NCBI GenBank assembly: GCA_002371985.1
Contig: DFHZ01000009.1
Coordinates: 1 to 29,150 of the forward strand
From: Ruminococcaceae bacterium UBA3710
GTDB lineage: Bacteria; Bacillota; Clostridia; Oscillospirales; Acutalibacteraceae
DNA length: 29,150 nucleotides
Reading direction: 5' to 3'
Under the pieces are notes generated by a model. The model was not told the origin of the DNA, made no database searches, and saw nothing but the letters and a program-made list of their open reading frames with translations. The translations under genes were made by a program, and so were the position numbers. Each line of letters begins with the position of its first letter. The first letter of the stretch is position 1. This document shows positions 23,449 through 29,150 of the stretch, in pieces.

Positions 23449-25970
23449 TATCCTTTTGCCTCTAACCAGTTTTTGCCTGTATGGGCGTCAACAGAAAGTT
23501 TTACGGCGAGTTTTACCGAATTTTCCATTTCTTCAACAAGTATCATAGATGCTTTTTCTTTGTCCTCTTCTCTACATTCTACAATCAGTTCGTCGTGAAC
23601 CTGCAAAATAAGTTTTGCGGTTGGCAGTTCCTTTTTTAAGCGGTTATAGACATTTATCATTGCAAGTTTGATAATGTCAGCCGCAGTACCTTGGATAGGA
23701 GCATTCCTTGCAACCCTTTCACCGAACGCCCTCAATGCTCCGTTTGATGCGGAGAGTTCGGGCAGGTATCGTCTTCTGCCGAAAAATGTGGTAACAAAAC
23801 CGTCTTCCTTGGCTTTTTTTATCACATTAGTCATATACTCGTCTACGCCTTTGTATGTTGCGAGATAGTTTTTAATATATCTGTCGGCTTCCGCTCTTGA
23901 TACTCCTATATCTTTTCCGAGTGAAAAAGCACCAATTCCGTAAACTATACCGAAATTGACGGCTTTTGCTCGGCTTCTCATTATCGGTAATACCATATCA
24001 ATCGGAATATCAAAAACTTCACTTGCCGTAACAGTATGAATATCAACACCCGAATTGAATGCGTTAATCATATTTTTATCATTTGCGATACTTGCAAGAA
24101 CCCGCAGTTCAATTTGCGAATAATCCGCATCAACTAAAGTGTATCCGTCCTTGGCAATGAAAAATTCACGAAGTTTTTTGCCCTCTTCCGTTCTGACAGG
24201 GATATTTTGAAGATTTGGCTCAAGCGAACTAATTCTGCCCGTTCTCGCTTCGGTTTGATTAAAGGTTGTATGAATTCTGCCATCTTCCGAGACTGATGAT
24301 AAAAGACCGTCGCAGTAGGTTGATTTGAGTTTTGCAAGTTGCCTGTATTTAAGCACTAAATCGACAATCGGGTAATCGTATCTAAGCTCCTCTAAAACAT
24401 CGGCACTTGTACTGTATCCGCTTTTGGTTTTCTTCTTTGTGGGTATCTGTAATTTTTCAAATAATACTTCGCCTAACTGTTTTGGCGAATTGACATTAAA
24501 GTTTACCCCTGCTATATCGTAGATTTCTTTCTTAATATCTTCCGTACGGACAAATAAGTCTTCTCCGAGTTCTTTAAGACCTTTTGTATCAACCAAAAAG
24601 CCCGTATCTTCCATATCGGAAAGAACTACCGATAAAGGAATTTCAATATCGGTCAAAACAGACAGTTGGTCGCTTTTAATAAGGGCTTCGTTTAATAGGT
24701 CGCAAAGTGAGGAAAAAACAGCCGAATTTCTTAAAAAAGCATCGTCGGTATCTACTAAAACACCGTCAGCACCGTATTCAGCCGAAAGCCTCTCGATAGA
24801 GTAATCGTTTGAAGACGGATTGCAAAGGTATCCCGCAAGAAGACAGTCAAAAACAATATTTTTAATACCCCTAAATTTTTTTGAGAGGTTTTTAAGGTCA
24901 TACACTCGCTTTTTTTGATTTGATAAAAGTATCTCTTCTGCTTTTTCTTTTGAAATCTTTAAAACTTTCTTGTCAAAAATTACGGCATAATTATCGCTTT
25001 CAATGTAAATATCCACCGTGGAGTTTTCGTCGGCTTCAAATTGATTTGCAACGGTAAAATTTTCGCCACTTGTTTTGCTTGAAACAGAGGGCGAACTGCT
25101 CGGCTTAATTCCCATTCGCTCCATAAGACTGAAAAATTCAAGTTTCGTCATAAGTTTTGAAAGTCCGTCTTTGTCGGGGGTTGTTGTTTTATACTTGCTT
25201 ATATCGGTTTCAATAGGTGCTTCGGTGGAAATGGTACCGAGCCATTTGCTTAAATATGCACTGTCCTTACCGTTTATAAGTTTTTGCCTTACACTCTCTT
25301 TAATGTCAAGGCTTTCGATATTGTCGTAAATATAATCAATAGAGTGAAATCTTTGAATTAAGTCGGTAGCGGTTTTTTCGCCTATTCCGGCAACACCGGG
25401 GATATTGTCCGAAGAATCGCCCATAAGCGATTTTAATTCTATCATTTCCTTAGGCTCTAAAGAGTATTTTTCAAATAAAGCCTCTTTGGTGTAATTGATA
25501 ATTTCGGGTCTGCCCATTTTTGTTGTGGCAAGTAAAACTTTTGTGTTTTCGGAAATGAGTTGCAAAGAATCTCTGTCGCCCGTTGCTATTACGCATTCGT
25601 TACCGCTTTTGTTTGAGCAGTATGCAAGGGTGCCTAAAATATCGTCCGCCTCAAAACCCTCGCATTCGATAACCTTGTATCCCGAAAGGGTAAGCCATTC
25701 TTTGAGAATAGGAAACTGCGTAGCAAGTTCCGTCGGCATGGGCTTTCTTCCTGCCTTGTATTCAGCGTAACTTTGATGCCTGAATGTCGGCTTTTTAAGG
25801 TCAAAGGCAACGGCGATACCGTCGGGGTTTTCCATTTCAATAAGTTTGCTTAAAATATTTATAAAACCGTAAACGGCGTTTGTATATACTCCGTCCTTGG
25901 TCGAAAGCAGTTTTATTCCGTAAAAGGCACGATTGATAATACTGTTACCGTCAATAGCCAAAAGTTTCAA
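23448..25970 (-). CDS. polA: DNA polymerase I
   Basis: This enzyme fills gaps and removes RNA primers in replication and repair. In about 840 residues: an N-terminal 5'-3' exonuclease/FEN domain (LLAIDGNSIINRAFYGI; GLMGDSSDNIPG-like core; GIGEKTATDLI), a middle 3'-5' exonuclease-fold region without the DxE and other metal ligands, hence probably without proofreading as in Bacillus and Thermus Pol I, and a family A polymerase domain with DYSQIELRV (about 615), the O-helix KAVNFGIVYG (about 668) and QVHDEL (about 790). The start is a TTG at 25970 with GGAGG 7 nt before it; the earlier in-frame TTG at 25991 overlaps that site. It heads the minus-strand array and is divergent from rpsT. Confidence 0.96.
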   Translation of the reverse strand: MKLLAIDGNSIINRAFYGIKLLSTKDGVYTNAVYGFINILSKLIEMENPDGIAVAFDLKKPTFRHQSYAEYKAGRKPMPTELATQFPILKEWLTLSGYKVIECEGFEADDILGTLAYCSNKSGNECVIATGDRDSLQLISENTKVLLATTKMGRPEIINYTKEALFEKYSLEPKEMIELKSLMGDSSDNIPGVAGIGEKTATDLIQRFHSIDYIYDNIESLDIKESVRQKLINGKDSAYLSKWLGTISTEAPIETDISKYKTTTPDKDGLSKLMTKLEFFSLMERMGIKPSSSPSVSSKTSGENFTVANQFEADENSTVDIYIESDNYAVIFDKKVLKISKEKAEEILLSNQKKRVYDLKNLSKKFRGIKNIVFDCLLAGYLCNPSSNDYSIERLSAEYGADGVLVDTDDAFLRNSAVFSSLCDLLNEALIKSDQLSVLTDIEIPLSVVLSDMEDTGFLVDTKGLKELGEDLFVRTEDIKKEIYDIAGVNFNVNSPKQLGEVLFEKLQIPTKKKTKSGYSTSADVLEELRYDYPIVDLVLKYRQLAKLKSTYCDGLLSSVSEDGRIHTTFNQTEARTGRISSLEPNLQNIPVRTEEGKKLREFFIAKDGYTLVDADYSQIELRVLASIANDKNMINAFNSGVDIHTVTASEVFDIPIDMVLPIMRSRAKAVNFGIVYGIGAFSLGKDIGVSRAEADRYIKNYLATYKGVDEYMTNVIKKAKEDGFVTTFFGRRRYLPELSASNGALRAFGERVARNAPIQGTAADIIKLAMINVYNRLKKELPTAKLILQVHDELIVECREEDKEKASMILVEEMENSVKLAVKLSVDAHTGKNWLEAKG

Positions 25971-26022
25971 TGTTTTGCCTCCAAAAAACAATAATCAAAT
26001 ACAAAGTCGCATAATCATATAT

Positions 26023-26051
26023 ATAATATCACATTTCTTTCCATTTGTCAT
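26023..26051 (-). promoter_or_regulatory. Probable SigA promoter for polA
   Basis: On the minus strand, ATGACA (26051-26046) and TATTAT (26028-26023) are separated by 17 bp, about 53 bp before the polA start. Each box is one base away from consensus. Confidence 0.65.
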
Positions 26052-26101
26052 TAAAAAATATACATTTATTTACCCATATTTGAAATTTTATAATAAAATT
26101 C

Positions 26102-26130
26102 TTGCTTTTTTGAAAATAATGTGTTATCAT
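26102..26130 (+). promoter_or_regulatory. Probable SigA promoter for rpsT
   Basis: TTGCTT (26102-26107) and TATCAT (26125-26130) are separated by 17 bp, about 36 bp before the rpsT start. A second TATAAT at 26089-26094 lacks a good -35 box. It is arranged back to back with the polA promoter in the 196-bp gap. Confidence 0.55.
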
Positions 26131-26166
26131 ACTATTTGCTGTAAAATTATGTTGGGAGGTGGCACA

Positions 26167-26427
26167 ATGCCGAATATTAAATCTGCGAAGAAAAGAGTTG
26201 CAGTTAGTAAAGCCAATTTTGAACGCAATAAGGCTTACCGTTCAGCACTCAAAACCGCTATTAAGAAAGCTGATGCAGCAATCGACAATAAGGCTGCCGA
26301 TGCTAACGAAGCAGTAAAAGTTGCTGTTGCTAAAATCGATCAGGCGGCTGTAAAGGGTATTCTTCATAAGAATAACGCTGCAAGAAAGAAATCAGCACTT
26401 GTTAAGAGATTGAATGCTAACGCATAA
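26167..26427 (+). CDS. rpsT: Small ribosomal subunit protein S20 (bS20)
   Basis: This small basic protein binds 16S rRNA early in 30S assembly. It is 86 residues, rich in Lys and Ala. The opening MPNIKSAKKRVAVSKANFERNKAYRS is cut here to the family-defining MPNIKSAKKR, with the ending KNNAARKKSALVKRLNA typical of S20. GGGAGGTGG lies 5 nt before the ATG. The frame is open far upstream, but only the part from 26167 is the protein. A palindrome and then an intrinsic terminator follow, and it is monocistronic. Confidence 0.97.
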   Translation: MPNIKSAKKRVAVSKANFERNKAYRSALKTAIKKADAAIDNKAADANEAVKVAVAKIDQAAVKGILHKNNAARKKSALVKRLNANA

Positions 26428-26435
26428 TCTACAAA

Positions 26436-26457
26436 ATTATTTTTTGCAAAAAATAAT
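26436..26457 (+). repeat. Perfect 22-bp palindrome after rpsT
   Basis: The 22 bases are their own reverse complement, with the centre between 26446 and 26447 (core TTTTTTGCAAAAAA). It lies 8 nt after the stop codon and just ahead of the terminator. It may form a weak AT stem or a cruciform. Confidence 0.85.
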
Positions 26458-26461
26458 CTTT

Positions 26462-26491
26462 TCACCGTTACTTTTGTAGCGGTGATTTTTT
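26462..26491 (+). terminator. Intrinsic terminator after rpsT
   Basis: TCACCGTTAC (26462-26471) pairs with GTAGCGGTGA (26476-26485) with one T-G wobble and a TTTT loop; six T's follow. Confidence 0.92.
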
Positions 26492-26495
26492 ATTC

Positions 26496-26524
26496 TTGCT
26501 TTTACTTTTTCAATATATTAAAAT
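26496..26524 (+). promoter_or_regulatory. Possible SigA promoter for uvrC
   Basis: TTGCTT (26496-26501) and TAAAAT (26519-26524) are separated by 17 bp, about 36 bp before uvrC and just downstream of the rpsT terminator. Confidence 0.5.
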
Positions 26525-26560
26525 AAGTGTGATTAAGATATAAAGAAAGGGCGGTTTAAT

Positions 26561-28378
26561 ATGGAAAACGAAAAGTTAAAAGAACTAAAACTCAAAGCAA
26601 ATAAACTGCCTAAAACACCCGGCGTCTATATTATGAAAGATAAATCGGGAAATATAATCTATATCGGCAAAGCGAAAGCACTTAAATCGAGAGTAACTCA
26701 GTATTTCGGCAGTTCGAGTGCACATACCGAAAAGGTCAAAAAAATGGTATCGAATGTAGACGATTTTGAATATATCATTTGCGACAGCGAATTTGAAGCA
26801 CTTGTTTTAGAAGCATCTTTGATTAAACAAAACCAGCCGAAATATAATATTCTTCTAAAAGACGATAAAGGTTATCATTATATTCTTATAACCGCTGAGA
26901 GATGGCGAAAAATAGAAATAGCAAACAATACCGATAAAAAGGGCGAGTATATAGGGCCATATTATTCTTCATTTGTTGTTAAGGATACGGTCGACTGCGT
27001 AAATAAAATATTCAAACTTCCCGATTGTAACCGAAGTTTTGATAAGCCGAGCAAACCCTGCCTTAATTTCCATATCGGAAAATGCTTTGCCCCTTGCAAG
27101 GGAAATACAACTATTGAAGAATATAATGACACCATAAGTTCCGCAATTCAGTTTATAAAAAACGGCGACGGCGTTTCAATGATACCAAGCCTTAAAGAAA
27201 ATATGGAAAAAGCAGCCGAAAGGCTCGATTTTGAATATGCCGCAAAACTAAGGGACAGAATAAATGCCATAACAAAATTAAGCGAAAAACAAAAAGTCGT
27301 TATGTGCACCTATAAAAATCAGGATGTTTTTGCGTCGGCTTTTTTGGGTGAAACGGCATGTGTCAGTGTTCTTAATTTCAGAAACAGTCGCCTGACCGAT
27401 AAAAACCATTATTTTGTTGACGGTGTGGCTGAAAAGAAGGCATTTTACGGCGAGTTTATCGAGCAATATTATTTGAATAGGTCCGATATACCGCAGAGAA
27501 TTCTTTTTGACAGCGAATTTGATGGTATGGAAGTTTTGGAAAGGTGGTTGTCGGAAAAAGCAGGAAAGAACATTAAAATTATTATTCCGAAAGCAGGAGA
27601 GCAAAAGGAAATAATTGAAATGTGCTTAAATAACGCATCTGAAAACCTTTCCGAGAAAACAAAATCTTCGGGTAAAGAAATGTCGGCACTTAACGAACTT
27701 GCCAAATATTTAGGTCTTAAAAGTGTACCCCGATTTATCGAATCTTATGATATTTCGCATACTTCAGGTCAAGAAAATGTTGCAGGTATGATTGTCTTTA
27801 AAGACGGGCTTCCGTTTAAAAACGGATACCGCAGGTTTAAGATAAAATCTTTTATCGGGGCGGACGATTATCGCTCTATGGCAGAAGTCCTTGACCGAAG
27901 ATTTAACGAGTACGAAAAGGGCGAAGACGAAGCCTTTTCCCGTCTGCCTGACCTTATTTTGCTTGACGGTGCATTAGGTCAGATAAACGCAATTATGCCT
28001 GTTCTTAAAAAACATAATATTGATGTTCCCGTTTTCGGTATGGTAAAAGACTCTAAACACAAAACAAGGGCTATCGCTTCGGGCGGCGGTGATATTTCCA
28101 TTAAATCAAACAGGTCGGCATTTGTGCTTATAAATAAGATACAAGAGGAAGTACATAGATTTGCCATTTCCTATCATAGAAATTTAAGAAGCAAGAAAAT
28201 GCTTTCAAGCGAACTTCTAAAAATCGGCGGTATCGGAAAAGAAAAAGCAAAGGAACTTATGCTTAATTTTAAGTCGATAGATAATATTAAAAATGCCTCA
28301 ATAAATGAACTCGCTACGGTAAAAGGAATAAGTACGGTAAATGCCACAAAAATATATGAGTATTTTCATAATAAATAA
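26561..28378 (+). CDS. uvrC: UvrABC excinuclease subunit C
   Basis: UvrC makes both incisions around a DNA lesion in nucleotide excision repair. In 605 residues: an N-terminal GIY-YIG nuclease (PGVYIMKDKSGNIIYIGKA), a cysteine cluster with spacing 11-8-4 (the last three in KPCLNFHIGKCFAPCKG) that matches the [4Fe-4S] ligands described for E. coli UvrC, a UVR helix hairpin that binds UvrB (LDFEYAAKLRDRINAI), the RNase H-like second nuclease (FIESYDISHTSGQ, LILLDGALGQINA) and a C-terminal tandem helix-hairpin-helix (GGIGKEKAKELM ... VKGISTVNATKIYEYF). Length is standard. AAGGGCGG lies before the ATG. Confidence 0.97.
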   Translation: MENEKLKELKLKANKLPKTPGVYIMKDKSGNIIYIGKAKALKSRVTQYFGSSSAHTEKVKKMVSNVDDFEYIICDSEFEALVLEASLIKQNQPKYNILLKDDKGYHYILITAERWRKIEIANNTDKKGEYIGPYYSSFVVKDTVDCVNKIFKLPDCNRSFDKPSKPCLNFHIGKCFAPCKGNTTIEEYNDTISSAIQFIKNGDGVSMIPSLKENMEKAAERLDFEYAAKLRDRINAITKLSEKQKVVMCTYKNQDVFASAFLGETACVSVLNFRNSRLTDKNHYFVDGVAEKKAFYGEFIEQYYLNRSDIPQRILFDSEFDGMEVLERWLSEKAGKNIKIIIPKAGEQKEIIEMCLNNASENLSEKTKSSGKEMSALNELAKYLGLKSVPRFIESYDISHTSGQENVAGMIVFKDGLPFKNGYRRFKIKSFIGADDYRSMAEVLDRRFNEYEKGEDEAFSRLPDLILLDGALGQINAIMPVLKKHNIDVPVFGMVKDSKHKTRAIASGGGDISIKSNRSAFVLINKIQEEVHRFAISYHRNLRSKKMLSSELLKIGGIGKEKAKELMLNFKSIDNIKNASINELATVKGISTVNATKIYEYFHNK

Positions 28379-28381
28379 ATG

Positions 28382-28410
28382 TTGCGGTATTTATAAAAAT
28401 TTGGTAAAAT
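28382..28410 (+). promoter_or_regulatory. Weak candidate promoter for the cyclophilin gene
   Basis: TTGCGG (28382-28387) and TAAAAT (28405-28410) are separated by 17 bp. The -35 match is poor, so this is a tentative call; transcription may instead run through from uvrC. Confidence 0.3.
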
Positions 28411-28438
28411 AAGACTATAAATTTAAGGAGATTGTTTT

Positions 28439-29029
28439 ATGTCTATTCAGTTGGAACCGATTAAACCTAACGATATAGTTGCTTTAATGCATACAAATAT
28501 GGGGGATATAAAGATTAAACTTTTCCCTCAAAAGGCACCTAAAACGGTAGAAAACTTTGTAACGCATTCTAAAAACGGCTACTACAACGGTTTGATTTTT
28601 CACCGTGTAATAAACGATTTTATGATTCAAGGCGGCGACCCGACAGGAACGGGTATGGGCGGAGAATCTATTTGGGGCGGCAGTTTTGAAGACGAATTTG
28701 ATGCCGAACTGCATAACATTTACGGTGCTTTATGTATGGCAAATGCCGGACCTAATACAAACGGCAGTCAGTTTTTTATAGTTGAAGCCTCTAAAGTTCC
28801 CGAAAATATGCTTGAGCAAATGAGGGATATACCCGATAGTTTTCCTGCCGATATTGTAGATGTTTACGAGAAAGAGGGCGGTGCACCGTGGCTTGATTTC
28901 CGCCATACCGTGTTCGGACAGGTTGCAGAGGGTATGGATACCGTCGAAAAAATTGCACAGGTTAAGGTTGACGGCAATGACAGACCGTTATTTGATGTTA
29001 CAATTGATTCTATAGAAATAATTGAATAA
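28439..29029 (+). CDS. Cyclophilin-type peptidyl-prolyl cis-trans isomerase, cytoplasmic
   Basis: This enzyme speeds up cis-trans isomerisation of proline peptide bonds. It is 196 residues, one cyclophilin domain. The active-site block [15 protein letters not shown] holds the catalytic arginine. NGSQFFI and the late [10 protein letters not shown] (with the preceding W in APWLDF) give the other pocket residues. It has no signal peptide and no lipobox, so it is intracellular. An insertion of about 25 residues ([27 protein letters not shown] region) between the FFI strand and the FRHTVFG strand is larger than in E. coli PpiB and is seen in some clostridial cyclophilins. AAGGAG lies 8 nt before the ATG. 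Confidence 0.95.
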   Translation: MSIQLEPIKPNDIVALMHTNMGDIKIKLFPQKAPKTVENFVTHSKNGYYNGLIFHRVINDFMIQGGDPTGTGMGGESIWGGSFEDEFDAELHNIYGALCMANAGPNTNGSQFFIVEASKVPENMLEQMRDIPDSFPADIVDVYEKEGGAPWLDFRHTVFGQVAEGMDTVEKIAQVKVDGNDRPLFDVTIDSIEIIE

Positions 29030-29041
29030 AGGAGTTTTACT

Positions 29042-29150
29042 ATGAAAGGCATTATTCTTGCAGGTGGCAGCGGTACAAGACTTTATCCGCTTACTATGGT
29101 TACTTCAAAGCAACTTCTTCCGGTATACGATAAACCGATGATTTATTATC
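29042..29150 (+). CDS. rfbA: Glucose-1-phosphate thymidylyltransferase, N-terminal fragment (runs off window)
   Basis: Only 36 codons are visible. They read [18 protein letters not shown], then [16 protein letters not shown], the nucleotide-binding start of RfbA/RmlA, which joins dTTP and glucose 1-phosphate in dTDP-rhamnose synthesis. The [11 protein letters not shown] stretch is specific to this type among sugar nucleotidyltransferases. AAAGGAG precedes the ATG and overlaps the cyclophilin stop region (12-nt gap), so the two are probably co-transcribed; a rhamnose gene set may follow outside the window. Confidence 0.9.
   Translation, partial: MKGIILAGGSGTRLYPLTMVTSKQLLPVYDKPMIYY

Noticed and set aside
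25971..26166. RNA gene or riboswitch in the polA-rpsT divergent gap
   Set aside because: The gap is 196 bp, very AT-rich, and is explained by two back-to-back promoters; no conserved structured element is visible.
1..29150. Mobile element, prophage, CRISPR, toxin-antitoxin or defence system
   Set aside because: No transposase, integrase, repeat-spacer array or defence-type gene could be read; gene content and spacing are of ordinary core chromosome.

Overview
The window reads as a stretch of core chromosome from an AT-rich, low-GC Gram-positive anaerobe, most likely a gut-type Clostridia (Oscillospirales/Ruminococcaceae-like; the exact family is an inference). Support comes from strong Shine-Dalgarno sites (GGAGG, AGGAG), textbook SigA promoters (TTGACA-N17-TATAAT), intrinsic terminators with U-tracts, frequent TTG starts, and Firmicutes gene orders: tepA/clpP-like next to ftsK/spoIIIE, mreBCD-pbp2-minD-mgsA, and efp next to a CD1247-type protein. 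Coding density is very high. The largest gap is about 196 bp, between polA and rpsT, so there is no gene-free stretch over 300 bp. I see no IS element, phage gene, CRISPR array, tRNA or rRNA.

Plus strand, 1-11.9 kb. This part opens with a potassium-uptake block: the C-terminal part of a TrkH, a complete KtrB/TrkH and the RCK subunit KtrA. It continues with efp and a Cys/Asp-rich zinc-ribbon protein; the isoprenoid genes ispD-ispF; a DUF4830-like lipoprotein-sized membrane-anchored protein and an RsuA-type pseudouridine synthase; an orphan UgpC/MsmK-type sugar ABC ATPase with its own promoter and terminator; and an operon of a TepA-like ClpP-fold protease, the FtsK/SpoIIIE DNA translocase and a membrane-anchored ComEC-like metallo-beta-lactamase-fold protein. 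A bidirectional terminator near 11.87 kb closes it against the opposing cluster.

Minus strand, 26.0-11.9 kb (read right to left). This is a very tight array: polA, a LMW-phosphatase/RimI fusion, tsaD, a diacylglycerol-kinase-like gene, mreB, mreC, mreD, pbp2 (mrdA), then a strong internal promoter, minD, mgsA, hisS and aspS. It joins replication/repair, t6A tRNA modification, cell elongation and aminoacylation genes with very small gaps. The Mre-PBP2 genes build the lateral wall, and MinD is the usual neighbour of that set.

Plus strand, 26.1-29.15 kb. rpsT diverges from polA. It is followed by uvrC, a cytoplasmic cyclophilin, and the first 36 codons of a glucose-1-phosphate thymidylyltransferase (rfbA) that runs off the end.

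On novelty: most of the window is ordinary housekeeping and I see no clear undescribed multi-gene system. The observations most worth checking are (1) the fusion of a YwlE-type, arginine-phosphatase-like domain to a RimI acetyltransferase, embedded between polA and tsaD; (2) an MgsA homologue that appears to have lost three key catalytic residues, including the position of the catalytic aspartate; and (3) an exact tandem DCDCCDD heptad beside a zinc ribbon in the gene co-transcribed with efp.
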